A DNA stretch of 64,000 nucleotides from Gemmatimonadota bacterium (GCA_026387935.1 JAPLKU010000020.1:1-64000); one strand, 5' to 3'; counted from the first letter of the stretch, positions 9,698 through 18,997 are shown. The notes: generated by a model from the letters alone, not told the origin. Program-made: numbers and translations.

Positions 9698-12600
9698 GTG
9701 CGCAGGATTTTTCTTTTTGCGGTCGCACTGCTTGTTGCGGCCATCCCGTCAGTTTCGCTGGCTCAGGGCCGCGAAATCACGGGTAAAATCACCCAGACTG
9801 AAACTGGAGCTCCCGTCAATGAGGCGATCGTCAGCCTCGTCGGACAGCCGGCCGGCGTCCGTACTGACGCTGCAGGCCAGTACCGGCTTCGCGTTCCGGC
9901 CGGCGAGGTCACGATCCTCGTCCGCGCCATCGGGTACAAGCGCCAGTCGGTGAAGGTCACCGGCGCTTCCATGGACTTCAAGCTCGACAAGGACGTGCTG
10001 CAGCTCGAAGGCGTGACGGTGACGGGTGCCGCCACGACGGTCGACAAGCGCAACGCTTCCACGTCGATCGCCTCTGTCAGCGCCGAAGAGCTCATCAAGG
10101 CGCCGGCCAAGTCGGTTGAGGGCAACCTCGCCGGTAAGGTCGCAGGAGCCCAGATCTTCGAGAACTCGGGCACGCCTGGCGGCGGCATGCAGATCCAGAT
10201 TCGCGGCGCCACGTCCATCATTGGCCAGGGCGATCCGCTCTACGTCATTGACGGCGTGATGATCTCAAATCAGTCGATCGGCGGCGGTCTCGCCTCTATT
10301 TCTCGTTCGTCCGGCTCCACCAGCTCGACGCAGGACCAGACGACGAATCGACTTGCCGACCTGAATCCAAACGACGTCGAGAGCATTGAAGTGCTCAAGT
10401 CGGCGGCGGCAACGGCCATCTACGGCTCGCGCGCCACGAACGGCGTGGTCGTGATCACGACGAAGAAGGGCAAGGTTGGCCAGACGCGCTTCAACGTGAC
10501 CCAGCGCATGGGCACGCAGAAGGCGACGCGCCTCCTCGGCTCGCGTCACTACGCGAGCTATGCGGCGGTTCAGCCGTGGCTCGGCGGCGGCGCTCAGGCG
10601 GACTCAACCGCCAAGGCGAACTGTGTAGCGGCCTGCAAGTGGTACGACTGGGAAGGCCAGCTCTACGGCACCGACGACCCGTCATACGAGACGGTCGTTT
10701 CGGCCTCGGGTGGTTCGGGCAGCACGCGTTTCTATGCGGGCCTGAATGACCGCCAGAGCAAGGGCGTCATGTACAACACCGGTGCGCGCCGCACGTCGTC
10801 GCGCATGAACATTGACCAGACGGTCGGCGAAAAGTTGACCGTTTCGGGCGGCATCGACATCACGCACAGCTTTGCGCAGAACGGCATTGGCGGTAACGAC
10901 AACTCGGGCACCAGCCCGATTTACGCGTTCGGCTATGCACCGGCCATCTACGACATCACGCAGAAGACGGGTCCCGGCCGGTATATCGGCATGTTTATGA
11001 ACGGCGGCGGCACGGCCGCGTCGAACCCGTTTGACCTGCTCGAGAACCTGACGAACAACGAAGACACGTGGCGCCAGACCGGCAACGTGCGCCTTGGTTA
11101 TTCGGCGCTCTCATCGGCGCACAACACGCTGCAGCTCTCGTACATCGCCGGTGTTGACCGCTTCCAGTTCGAAGGCAACCAGTACACGCCTGGCTACCTC
11201 CAGTTTGAGGCGGCGGACGGCTTCCTTGGCACGTCGCAGATTCTGACGACGACCAGCCGGTTCATCAACCAGAGCGTCAACGCGGTGTGGACGTACACAC
11301 CCACGTGGAGCTTCTGGAACTCGGCGCAGACGTCGTTCGGTGGCACCTACGAAACGCAGTACATCCAGAACTACAACATCCGCGTCCGCGGCCTGCTGCC
11401 GTCGCGCCGCGTGGCAGTGGCCGGTGTCGACAACTCGTTCGGTAACAGCATCACGGAATTCCGTGACCAGTCATACTACGTCAATGAGCAGATGCTGTTC
11501 CTGGACGAAAAGCTGGCCGTCACGGCCGGTTTCCGAAGTGATCGTGGCACCGCCAACGGCGACCGTGAGAAGTACTACACGTACCCGAAGGCCTCGGCGA
11601 GCTATCGCCTGGTGAACCCGCTCAAGCAGCTCACCAACCGGATTGACGAAATCAAGTTCCGCGCGGCGTGGGGCCAGTCAGGCAACCGTCCGAACTACGG
11701 CGGCCGCGACATCACCGTGGCATCGGGCGGCATCATTGGCGGCGCAAGTTCGCTGGTCGCCGCGACCACGCTCGGCAATCCGCTCGTACATCCCGAAGTG
11801 ATGAACGAGACGGAATACGGTATTGACGGTTCCGCCTGGAACCAGCGTATCGGCTTCGAAATCACGAAGTACGAGCGCAAGATCAAGGACCTGCTCCTGA
11901 ACTATCCGCTCCCGTCGAGCTCGGGCCTGGCCACGCAGCAGGTGAACGCCGGCCAGATGTCCACGAAGGGCTTCGAAATGGCGCTGACGTTTGTTCCGAT
12001 CAGCCGTCGCGATCTCGAGTGGACGTCGAAGGTGACGTACCAGCACAACGAGCAGCACATGGACAAGCTGGGCATCCCGGCATTCAACATCGGTGGCTTC
12101 GGCAGCTCGTATGGCCGTAACCGCGGCGTTGAGGGCACGATCTCATCGCTCATCTGGGGCAACCAGCGCTACAGCTGCCTGAACACCACGGTCGCCGGCG
12201 TCTTCACGCAGGGCACCGGTTCGGATGGCAAGCCTTGCCGCAAGATCGGGCCGCTCGAGACTGTTGCCGGCAGTGTGACGCGCGACTCGACCATTTCGAA
12301 CGCCGCACCGATTCATACGACCCAGTTCCTGAACACGGTGACGTGGAAGCGGTTCAGCTTTACGGCACTGCTCGACTGGCGCAACGGTGGCCACACCTCG
12401 ACGATGACGAAGAACCTCTTCGACGAAGGTGGCAACTCGCGTGACTTTGACGACAAGTCGCCGGATCCGGCGCAGACGCTCGGCCAGTATCGCTATGGCA
12501 CGTTCGCCAAGGGCGATATCTCGCCGTACATCGACAACGGCACGTATGTGAAGTTGCGCGAGCTCAGCGTCACGTTCGACGCACCCAAGAGCTGGGCCAG

Positions 12601-12784
12601 CATGGCCCGTGCACGCGAAATGCGGATCAGCTTCCAGGGCCGCAACCTCGCGATGTGGTCCAAGTATTGGAGCTTCGACCCCGAGTTCAACAACTTCGGC
12701 AACTCGAACTTCAGCCGTTTCATCGACCTCGCCCAGTACCCGCCGAGCAAGCAGTTCTTCCTCAGCATCGACCTCGGGTACTAG
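9698..12784 (+). CDS. SusC/RagA family TonB-linked outer-membrane receptor
   Basis: A 1028-residue outer-membrane importer. Order: signal peptide (VRRIFLFAVALLVAAIPSV, cut after LAQ), carboxypeptidase-regulatory-like domain (ITGKITQTETGAPVNEAIVS, ~24-105), plug with VAGAQIFENSGTPGGGMQIQ, LYVIDGVMISN and DVESIEVLKSAAATAIYGS, then a long beta-barrel ending in aromatic FFLSIDLGY. I chose the GTG at 9698 over 9635 because GGAGG lies 7 nt upstream and the signal peptide starts there. A SusD-type lipoprotein follows at once. Substrate is unknown: SusCD pairs move glycans or peptides, and no glycosidase lies nearby. Confidence 0.92.
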   Translation: MRRIFLFAVALLVAAIPSVSLAQGREITGKITQTETGAPVNEAIVSLVGQPAGVRTDAAGQYRLRVPAGEVTILVRAIGYKRQSVKVTGASMDFKLDKDVLQLEGVTVTGAATTVDKRNASTSIASVSAEELIKAPAKSVEGNLAGKVAGAQIFENSGTPGGGMQIQIRGATSIIGQGDPLYVIDGVMISNQSIGGGLASISRSSGSTSSTQDQTTNRLADLNPNDVESIEVLKSAAATAIYGSRATNGVVVITTKKGKVGQTRFNVTQRMGTQKATRLLGSRHYASYAAVQPWLGGGAQADSTAKANCVAACKWYDWEGQLYGTDDPSYETVVSASGGSGSTRFYAGLNDRQSKGVMYNTGARRTSSRMNIDQTVGEKLTVSGGIDITHSFAQNGIGGNDNSGTSPIYAFGYAPAIYDITQKTGPGRYIGMFMNGGGTAASNPFDLLENLTNNEDTWRQTGNVRLGYSALSSAHNTLQLSYIAGVDRFQFEGNQYTPGYLQFEAADGFLGTSQILTTTSRFINQSVNAVWTYTPTWSFWNSAQTSFGGTYETQYIQNYNIRVRGLLPSRRVAVAGVDNSFGNSITEFRDQSYYVNEQMLFLDEKLAVTAGFRSDRGTANGDREKYYTYPKASASYRLVNPLKQLTNRIDEIKFRAAWGQSGNRPNYGGRDITVASGGIIGGASSLVAATTLGNPLVHPEVMNETEYGIDGSAWNQRIGFEITKYERKIKDLLLNYPLPSSSGLATQQVNAGQMSTKGFEMALTFVPISRRDLEWTSKVTYQHNEQHMDKLGIPAFNIGGFGSSYGRNRGVEGTISSLIWGNQRYSCLNTTVAGVFTQGTGSDGKPCRKIGPLETVAGSVTRDSTISNAAPIHTTQFLNTVTWKRFSFTALLDWRNGGHTSTMTKNLFDEGGNSRDFDDKSPDPAQTLGQYRYGTFAKGDISPYIDNGTYVKLRELSVTFDAPKSWASMARAREMRISFQGRNLAMWSKYWSFDPEFNNFGNSNFSRFIDLAQYPPSKQFFLSIDLGY

Positions 12785-12826
12785 ACCATGACGAACCGCA
12801 ACGGAAATATCCGGAGAATGAATTTC

Positions 12827-14290
12827 ATGCATAAGCGCACCGTGGGCGCCCTGCTTGCTCTCGCCGCACTCGGCGCCTGCAAGACGAGCGACCTTAGCAT
12901 CACCAACCCGAACGCCGTGACGGTCGCGAGCGCAGCGGCGGATCCACTCGCCGTGCAGCTGCTTGCCACTGGCCTGCTCTCGGATCTTCGCGGCAACACG
13001 ACCGGGTATCCACAGACCGTGGGTATTCTCGGACGTGAGTCGTACACGTACACGCCGACGGAAGGCCGCAACACCACGCACTACCTGATCGGTATTGCCG
13101 TGGCTGGCCAGCAGAAGCTCGATCCGTCAGGGTTCGCCACCGGCGTCTGGGGCGGCCCGTACAACACGCTTCGTGACGCGTACAACTTCAATGGGACAAT
13201 CGCTAGCAACAAGGTCCTGACCGCAGCGCAGAAAGCGGCGGCCACCGGGTTTGCGCAAACGATCCAGGGCTACGCCCTTCTGCAGCTGATCGCGACGCGC
13301 GACACCGTCGGTATTGTCACCGAGATTCGTGAGGCCGCTACGGACCTCGCGCCGTTCGTGAACCGTGACTCGGCCTACAAGGCCGTGATCGGCACGCTGG
13401 ACGCTGGCTACGCGAACCTGCTGGCAGGCGGAACGGCGTTCCCGTTCACGCTGCATGCGGGCTTCGCCGGCTTCAACACACCGGCAACGTTTGGCCAGTT
13501 CAACCGCGCACTCCGGGCTCGTGCCGGTGCGTACTATGCCACCACGTCAGGTGGCGGTGCCGCAGCTTGGGCAGCGACGCTCACGGCGCTCGGCAACTCG
13601 TTCCTCAACGCCGGCGCCACCACGCGCGCGCAGCTTGACGTCGGCGTCTATCAGATCTTCTCAACGTCAACGGGTGACGCTACGAATGGGCTGACGCTCG
13701 CCACGAGCACCACGCTGTATGCGCACCAGACGTTCTCGACGGATGCGCAGCTCAAGGCGGACGGCACCAAGGACGCACGGTACGTCCTGAAGTTCAAGGA
13801 AGGGCTTCCGTCGCGTACCGGCCCGCTGACGGCCGACGGTGCCACGAGCGCGGCCTCCACGCTCGGGCCGAACCTGTACCTCACCAGCACGAGCCCGATG
13901 GGCGTGATTCGCAACGAGGAGCTCATTCTGCTCCGCGCCGAAGCCCGCCTTGCGACCGGTGACAAGGCCGGCGCGATTGCCGACCTCAACACGGTTCGCG
14001 TGAACTCGGGTGGCCTCCCGGCTTCCACGCTGACGGCAGCGTCGTCGAACGCCGACGTCCTCACCGGCATCCTCTACGAGAAGCGCTACTCGCTCTATCT
14101 CGAGGGGCATCGCTGGGTGGATGCGCGCCGCTACAACCTGCTCGCCACGCTCCCGCTCGACATCGCCAGCGGCCCGAACAAGAACTTCGTGGCCAAGGTA
14201 CTCCCGATTCCGCAGGCGGAATGCCTGGTTCGTGCAAAGAGCACGGGCGCCCTGCTCGGACCGGGTGGACAGAACAACTGCGCTCCGTAA
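12827..14290 (+). CDS. SusD/RagB family outer-membrane lipoprotein
   Basis: A 487-residue partner of the receptor upstream. It begins with a lipoprotein signal (MHKRTVGALLALAALGAC, lipobox LGAC) and the DLSITNPNAVT segment common in this family. Helical TPR-like stretches follow, and the C-terminus has the conserved RNEELILLRAEARLATGDKAGA and LYEKRYSLYLEGHRWVDARR (quoted in part), the SusD C-terminal signature. I prefer the ATG at 12827 because GGAGA lies about 9 nt upstream; starts at 12788 and 12818 are in frame. The protein is expected to cap the receptor at the cell surface and bind substrate. Confidence 0.9.
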   Translation: MHKRTVGALLALAALGACKTSDLSITNPNAVTVASAAADPLAVQLLATGLLSDLRGNTTGYPQTVGILGRESYTYTPTEGRNTTHYLIGIAVAGQQKLDPSGFATGVWGGPYNTLRDAYNFNGTIASNKVLTAAQKAAATGFAQTIQGYALLQLIATRDTVGIVTEIREAATDLAPFVNRDSAYKAVIGTLDAGYANLLAGGTAFPFTLHAGFAGFNTPATFGQFNRALRARAGAYYATTSGGGAAAWAATLTALGNSFLNAGATTRAQLDVGVYQIFSTSTGDATNGLTLATSTTLYAHQTFSTDAQLKADGTKDARYVLKFKEGLPSRTGPLTADGATSAASTLGPNLYLTSTSPMGVIRNEELILLRAEARLATGDKAGAIADLNTVRVNSGGLPASTLTAASSNADVLTGILYEKRYSLYLEGHRWVDARRYNLLATLPLDIASGPNKNFVAKVLPIPQAECLVRAKSTGALLGPGGQNNCAP

Positions 14291-14314
14291 CACCGCGCGG
14301 GAGGACTTAGCACC

Positions 14315-14358
14315 GAAGGGCGGGGACCGGATGGAACGGTCCCCGCCCTTCTGCTTTA
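14315..14358 (+). terminator. Rho-independent terminator after susCD
   Basis: A perfect 14-bp stem (14315-14328 with 14338-14351) and 9-nt loop, followed by a T-rich stretch CTGCTTTATTT. Confidence 0.9.
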
Positions 14359-14366
14359 TTTAGAGT

Positions 14367-15200
14367 GTGACTATCGCCACTCGAATCTTCCGCACCGCCC
14401 CGCTGCTGGCCTTGGCCGTCGCCATGGCGGTGCCAGCATCCGGATCAGCTCAGACGATCCGTAAGGGGCTGCCAGGCGGCCCTGCGCGCGACACTGCAGC
14501 CGCGCTGCGCAATCGCGTTGGAACCATCGACGGCTTCGTCACCGACACAGCGTTGAGCCCGCTTCAGGCCGCCGAGGTCAAGATCCTGAGCACGAGCGTC
14601 AAGGTGAATACCGGGCCGAGTGGCCGGTTTCGCCTGACGCAGGTGCCGATTGGCCAATACGTGCTGATCATCCGGCGCGTGGGCTACCACCCGACGTCAG
14701 CCGTCGTCCAGGTTGGCACAGATACGATTCGCCCATCCTACATACTCGAGCGCGGCACCACGCTCGAGGCAGCCGTCATCACCGAAAAGCGCACCTCTCG
14801 GCGGATGGCCGAGTTTGAGCAACGCCGGAAAGTCGGACTCGGCGAGTTTATGTCCGCAGAGGACATCGAAAAGCGCGCCTCGGTGTACGTCACCGAACTG
14901 CTGCGGCGATTTCAGGGCATCATCGTCGGCCCATCGTATACGAGCGGCAGCGGCGGGTCGCCAGAGTATCTCGCGCTGAGCAAGCGCGAAGGCGGCAACC
15001 CGCTCACGGGTGCGTGCCCGATGGTGGTCGTCGTCGACAACGTGACGATGCCGACGCCATTCAATCTCGAGAACCTGCCGTCGCCCAAGTATCTCGCGGG
15101 CATCGAGGTGTACCACGGCGCGGCCACGGTACCACCGCAGTTCAGTGGGATGAACAGAGGGTGCGGGGTGATCCTGATCTGGACCAAAGAGGGGTACTGA
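14367..15200 (+). CDS. Exported plug-only TonB-receptor-like protein
   Basis: A 277-residue protein: signal peptide (~1-28, ending SGSAQ), carboxypeptidase-regulatory-like domain (GTIDGFVTDTALSPLQAAEV through VLIIRRVGYHP, ~50-120), then a TonB plug-like segment (MSAEDIEKRASVYVTELLRR, VVVVDNVTMPTPFNLENL, YLAGIEVYHG). It ends without a barrel (GCGVILIWTKEGY), so it cannot form a receptor channel itself. Proteins of this layout occur in Gemmatimonadota-like genomes; function is unknown. The GTG start lies 9 nt after the terminator T-tract with no ribosome-binding site, so promoter and start are uncertain; the mRNA may be leaderless. Confidence 0.75.
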   Translation: MTIATRIFRTAPLLALAVAMAVPASGSAQTIRKGLPGGPARDTAAALRNRVGTIDGFVTDTALSPLQAAEVKILSTSVKVNTGPSGRFRLTQVPIGQYVLIIRRVGYHPTSAVVQVGTDTIRPSYILERGTTLEAAVITEKRTSRRMAEFEQRRKVGLGEFMSAEDIEKRASVYVTELLRRFQGIIVGPSYTSGSGGSPEYLALSKREGGNPLTGACPMVVVVDNVTMPTPFNLENLPSPKYLAGIEVYHGAATVPPQFSGMNRGCGVILIWTKEGY

Positions 15201-15206
15201 GAAGAC

Positions 15207-15270
15207 GGTAGTTGGTAACGACAACTTCCGCAGGCGGTGTACCGTTAATCGTGTACGGTAGCCGTAGAAA
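15207..15270 (+). repeat. Dispersed intergenic repeat, copy 2 (degenerate)
   Basis: A 64-nt sequence from GGTAGTTGGTAACGACAAC to TACGGTAGCCGTAGAA, similar at both ends to the copy at 4133-4198 and in the same orientation. Confidence 0.6.
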
Positions 15271-15277
15271 CACGAGT

Positions 15278-15319
15278 GGGGCCGGGGATCTGAGTTGATC
15301 TCCGGCCCCGCCTCTTTTT
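15278..15319. terminator. Bidirectional terminator between convergent genes
   Basis: A 13-bp stem with one G-T pair (15278-15290 with 15297-15309), loop TGAGTT, then CCTCTTTTT. It serves the plus-strand gene ending at 15200 and possibly the minus-strand sigma gene, and it is flanked by two inverted copies of the 64-nt repeat. Confidence 0.8.
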
Positions 15320-15321
15320 GC

Positions 15322-15385
15322 AGTTCTACGGCTACGGTCTACGGTGAACGTCTACTGTCGACGTGTGTCGTTGTTACGCAGTACC
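15322..15385 (-). repeat. Dispersed intergenic repeat, copy 3
   Basis: Read on the minus strand it runs GGTACTGCGTAACAAC to ACCGTAGCCGTAGAACT. It shares the last 17 nt exactly with copy 1, and most of the first 38 nt. It ends 10 nt before the sigma gene's stop codon. Confidence 0.75.
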
Positions 15386-15394
15386 GTACACGCC

Positions 15395-16585
15395 CTACCC
15401 CGCGAACGATCCGAGGGCACGACCCACTTCGCCCTCACGGAGCCGCTTGAGCGCACGATCGCGAAGCTGCCGCACGCGCTCGCGTGTGACGCCGAGCATG
15501 GAGCCGATTTCTTCGAGCGTGTGTTCGCGCCCGCCTTCGAGTCCAAAGTAGAGGCGCAGCACCTTGGCGTCGCGCGGGGGCAGCGTGTTGAGCGCCGATT
15601 CGATTTCGTCGTTGAGGAAGCGGTTCATCGCTTCCTCTTCCGTGTCCGGCATTTCGTCGGCGACGAACCGTTCGATCAGCGATCGATCGCCGTCCGGATC
15701 CATCGGCGCGTCGAGTCGCACGTCGCCGGTGTTGAGCGCGGCGAGCGACTGGACGACGTCAACGGAAAGGCCGGTGAGCTGCGCGAGTTCTTCCGGCGTG
15801 GGCTCACGACGCAGCTTCTGGCGGAGGATTTCCGACGCCTTGATGATGCGCGAGAGATCGGCCGTGCGGTTGAGCGGCACGCGCACCGTGCGGCCCTGGC
15901 GAGCCAAGGACGACAGGATGGCCTGGCGAATCCACCAGACGGCGTACGAGATGAACTTCACGCCCTGGTCCGGATCGAACTTTCGTGCAGCGGTAAGCAG
16001 ACCCACGTTGCCTTCACCAATCAGATCGATGAGCGGCAGGCCGCGGTTCTGATATTTCTTCGCGACGGAGATGACGAAGCGCAGGTTGCGTTTGACGAGC
16101 TCCTGGAGCGCGTCGGCGTCGCCCGCGCGGATCTTGCGCGCGATGTCGATTTCCTCGTGCCCCTTGAGCAGCGGGTACGTGGAGACTTCATAGAGATATT
16201 GGTCGAGGATATCGCGCTCAGGTTCACTGGGCGCAATGCCACTGGGCGCCGCGCGACGACGCTTGCGGGCCTTTGGTTCAGATGCGACTGACACGGATGC
16301 TTGCGGAGTCCTTTGCGCCGCGGCGAGCGTTGCTGCCGCCGGCACGGTAAGAGCTGTTTTGGCCGCGCTGGTGAGCTTCGCGGCCTTCGTGGGTTTCACA
16401 GGTACTGCGGCGTGCGCTGGCTTCGCCTTCGCGGCGGGCTTGGCCTTGAGCACAGCCTTGAGCACGGCCTTGGCCGGTTTGGCCGGTTTGGCCTTCGGCT
16501 TCGACGCGGCCTTCGAGTTGGCCTTGGCCTTGGCCTTTGCGGCCGTTGGCACTGGCTTCCGACGCTTTACACTTGCCGACTTCAT
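15395..16585 (-). CDS. Primary-type RNA polymerase sigma factor (RpoD/SigA family)
   Basis: A 396-residue group 1/2 sigma-70 protein. From ~125: region 1.2 (ERDILDQYLYEVSTYPLL), region 2 with RNLRFVISVAKKYQNRGLPL and KFISYAVWWIRQAI, region 3, and region 4 ending in the -35-binding helix ERVRQLRDRALKRLRE. Residues ~1-115 are a Lys/Ala/Pro-rich low-complexity tail like a histone H1 tail. The large non-conserved insert of E. coli RpoD is absent. I chose the ATG at 16585 (GGAGG about 10 nt upstream) over a GTG at 16615. Whether it is the housekeeping sigma or a close paralogue cannot be settled from one window. Confidence 0.9.
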   Translation of the reverse strand: MKSASVKRRKPVPTAAKAKAKANSKAASKPKAKPAKPAKAVLKAVLKAKPAAKAKPAHAAVPVKPTKAAKLTSAAKTALTVPAAATLAAAQRTPQASVSVASEPKARKRRRAAPSGIAPSEPERDILDQYLYEVSTYPLLKGHEEIDIARKIRAGDADALQELVKRNLRFVISVAKKYQNRGLPLIDLIGEGNVGLLTAARKFDPDQGVKFISYAVWWIRQAILSSLARQGRTVRVPLNRTADLSRIIKASEILRQKLRREPTPEELAQLTGLSVDVVQSLAALNTGDVRLDAPMDPDGDRSLIERFVADEMPDTEEEAMNRFLNDEIESALNTLPPRDAKVLRLYFGLEGGREHTLEEIGSMLGVTRERVRQLRDRALKRLREGEVGRALGSFAG

Positions 16586-16734
16586 CGGAGCTGCGCCTCC
16601 TGAGTGGTACTTCACTTCACGGTAGGAAGAGGAGTGAAAAAATAGCGCATAGTTGATGTTTTTGCCACCGTTTACGCTTGACCATTATTACACCCGTAGA
16701 TAGCTTTTTCGATTCCTGTTGGCCGCAAAGTCTT

Positions 16735-16740
16735 TATGAT
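16735..16740 (+). promoter_or_regulatory. Probable -10 element for the tRNA-Ala transcript
   Basis: TATGAT lies 30 nt before the mature tRNA-Ala 5' end. The -35 hexamer 17 nt upstream (ATTCCT) is poor, so this rests on the -10 and its position. Confidence 0.4.
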
Positions 16741-16770
16741 CGGCGGTCTTGCGGGAATACGAATGCCGGC

Positions 16771-16843
<73 letters not shown>

Positions 16844-16933
16844 CGCCGGTTCGTTCTGATGTGGGGCCGTGTCCGTCTGTTTTACGGCTATTTGCGGACA
16901 TGTTCCAGAAGTGTGCGAGAGCGTTGGTAAGAT

Positions 16934-17006
16934 GCGGGAATAGCTCAGTTGGTAGAGCACAACCTTGCCAAGGTTGGGGTCGCGGGTTCGAGTCCCGTTT
17001 CCCGCT
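16934..17006 (+). tRNA. tRNA-Gly (anticodon GCC)
   Basis: A 73-nt cloverleaf with acceptor GCGGGAA/TTCCCGC, anticodon stem CAACC/GGTTG around loop TTGCCAA, and T-loop TTCGAGT. CCA is not encoded. It lies 90 nt after tRNA-Ala, probably in the same transcript. Confidence 0.95.
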
Positions 17007-17068
17007 CTGAAATGCCGTTACTACCTCTGTCCGGTAGTCTCCGCCAGTTTGCTTTTATCCCTGTAATT

Positions 17069-17142
17069 GGGCGGTTAGCTCAGTTGGTTAGAGCGCCACG
17101 TTGACATCGTGGAGGTCACAAGTTCGAGTCTTGTACCGCCCA
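17069..17142 (+). tRNA. tRNA-Val (anticodon GAC)
   Basis: A 74-nt cloverleaf with acceptor GGGCGGT/ACCGCCC, anticodon stem CCACG/CGTGG around loop TTGACAT, and T-loop TTCGAGT. CCA is not encoded. Confidence 0.95.
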
Positions 17143-17306
17143 TTCAAACCCCTTTCTTAAATGTTCGTTAAGAGGCGTGTGTTCAGAGCCTTTCGGGGGT
17201 AGCATTGTGTAAGCCCGAACCCGGGAGGCACGCCATTTCTATGAAATGTCGCGCCACCCGGCCGTATCGCAAACCGCTCTCGTACTCCCCTCATTTGCGA
17301 GTCCCC

Positions 17307-18827
17307 ATGTACCGAACTCAGCGCTTCCTCGCCCTTACGGCCGCTATGCTCGTCGGCGGGCCACTGGCCACGCCCCTGTCTGCCCAAGCCGGCGCAGCTG
17401 CTGCAGCCGCAGCCGCGCCCGCCTGTGACATTGAGCAGCTCGTGCCGCAGCAGCTGGCGCTCGCGGCCATGGGGCGCTCCAAGATCGTTGCCGCCAAGAC
17501 GCCAGACGAAGGCGGCAAGGGCATTCGCGATGGTATGAAGAATGTGTTTGACAAGGCCACCGCCCAGAACGCCATTGGCCGCGACTACCTCGCCGCCCAG
17601 TACATGGTGATGGCGATCGAGTTCGGCGGCGAGGTCCAGACGCGCGGCAATCTGAACATGCCGGGCGACAAGAACGCCCAGATCGACCTCGTCGTTGCGG
17701 CAGACTCGCTGCTGACGATTGTCGAGACGGCAAAGCCGGCCTGCAAGGAAGAAATCAGCCAGTGGCGCGAGTACAAGCCGTTCGCAGGCCGCGTCCAGGC
17801 CGCGTACAAGGCGCTCCAGGCCAACCTGCTCGATTCCGCCGAGAAGTCCGCGAGCCGCGCGCTGATCCTGTCGAAGAGCGCACCGCAGCCGTATGACGTG
17901 ATGTGGCGCGTGCTGCAGGCGAAGAACGACGAAGAGGGCGTGGTAAAATATCTCAACATCGCCATCGAAAAGCTTGCCGGCGATACGGCGAACGGAAAGG
18001 TTCGTGCGAACCTCATGTTCAACCTCGGCCGCATGCAGGGTGACTATGCCGCCAAGGCCACGGAACCGCGGAAGGCTCAGCTCTACAAGGGCTCGGCCGC
18101 GACCTACCTGCGCGTCATCAAGGACTATCCGGCCGCCGAGGAGACGCCGTTTGCCATCAACGGCATCTCGGTAGCCTGGGCGCTGACCAAGGACAGCACG
18201 GCGGCCTTGCAGGTCCTCGAAACCGTCAAGCCGAACATCGACAAGATGGGCGATATCGCGCTGGCGCAGGCCGGCGTCGTCGCCACGCGCCTCAACCGCG
18301 GCAGCGAGGCGGCGAATCTGTTCAAGGCTGCCACAAACGCGAATCCCTATTCGCGCGACTACCTCTACAACTACGCCGCGACGCTGTTCGACCTCAAGCG
18401 CTCGACGGACATGCTCCCGGTTGTCGGCCGCCTGCTCGCGCTCGACCCGACGAACCCGGACAACGTCATGCTCTACGCGTATGCCTATAAGGGTCTGGCC
18501 GACAGCACCAAGGACGCCGCGACCAAGAAGGCCTATGGTGACTCGGCAGTCGTGTACAGCAACAAGTCCGACGCGATGAAGGCCAAGGTCATCTATACCA
18601 GCCTCGATCGCGGCAAGGAAAACACGCAGCTGCAGGGGGAAGTCGAGAATCGCGATAAGGCGGCCAAGAGCTTTACCATCGATTTCGAGTTCATTGACAA
18701 CAAAGGTGCGCTCATCGAAAAGAAGTCGGTGACCGTTGGCCCGGTTGCGCCGAATGCCACCGGCACGTTCAATGTCGAGATCGCCAAGGGTGGCGTGGCC
18801 GGCGTGAAGTACGCACCACTGCCCTAA
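17307..18827 (+). CDS. Exported TPR-repeat protein
   Basis: A 506-residue protein with a signal peptide (MYRTQRFLALTAAMLVGGPL, ending SAQA) and an Ala-rich linker. The body is helical with TPR-like pairs (for example YLRVIKDYPAAEETPFAING and ANPYSRDYLYNYAATLFDLK). The last ~75 residues are a beta-sandwich-like module (KSFTIDFEFIDNKGALIEKK, VTVGPVAPNATGTFNVEI) like FxLYD/DUF3426-type domains. This suggests a periplasmic or envelope scaffold; the function is unknown. A start at 17240 region would add residues before the signal peptide, so I use the ATG at 17307. It lies inside a tRNA cluster. Confidence 0.75.
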   Translation: MYRTQRFLALTAAMLVGGPLATPLSAQAGAAAAAAAAPACDIEQLVPQQLALAAMGRSKIVAAKTPDEGGKGIRDGMKNVFDKATAQNAIGRDYLAAQYMVMAIEFGGEVQTRGNLNMPGDKNAQIDLVVAADSLLTIVETAKPACKEEISQWREYKPFAGRVQAAYKALQANLLDSAEKSASRALILSKSAPQPYDVMWRVLQAKNDEEGVVKYLNIAIEKLAGDTANGKVRANLMFNLGRMQGDYAAKATEPRKAQLYKGSAATYLRVIKDYPAAEETPFAINGISVAWALTKDSTAALQVLETVKPNIDKMGDIALAQAGVVATRLNRGSEAANLFKAATNANPYSRDYLYNYAATLFDLKRSTDMLPVVGRLLALDPTNPDNVMLYAYAYKGLADSTKDAATKKAYGDSAVVYSNKSDAMKAKVIYTSLDRGKENTQLQGEVENRDKAAKSFTIDFEFIDNKGALIEKKSVTVGPVAPNATGTFNVEIAKGGVAGVKYAPLP

Positions 18828-18835
18828 CTGCAAGA

Positions 18836-18886
18836 GCTGGTCGACGCCTGTCGGCGTTGACCAGCCCTTCGGGCAGGTCTATTTTT
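18836..18886 (+). terminator. Probable terminator after the TPR gene
   Basis: A 13-bp stem with one G-T pair (18836-18848 with 18853-18865), a 4-nt loop, then CCTTCGGGCAGGTCTATTTTT. The T-tract is 15 nt beyond the stem, so the efficiency is uncertain. Confidence 0.55.
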
Positions 18887-18923
18887 AGTGGCTCAACCAG
18901 AGTTTTTCGGTCTGGTTGGATTT

Positions 18924-18997
18924 GCGCCCATAGCTCAATTGGATAGAGCATCTGACTACGGATCAGAAGGTTGGGGGTTCGAGTCCCTCTGAGCGCA
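18924..18997 (+). tRNA. tRNA-Arg (anticodon ACG)
   Basis: A 74-nt cloverleaf with anticodon stem TCTGA/TCAGA around loop CTACGGA, and T-loop TTCGAGT. The acceptor stem has one C-A mismatch. The A at the wobble position is expected to become inosine, reading CGU, CGC and CGA. Confidence 0.93.

Noticed and set aside
14365-14366. Start of the plug-only protein at an overlapping GTG in another frame
   Set aside because: That GTG is out of frame with the conserved domains.
17157-18833. 558-codon open frame antisense to the TPR gene
   Set aside because: It covers a tRNA-flanking region and has no recognisable domains; the plus-strand frame has a signal peptide and TPR pattern.
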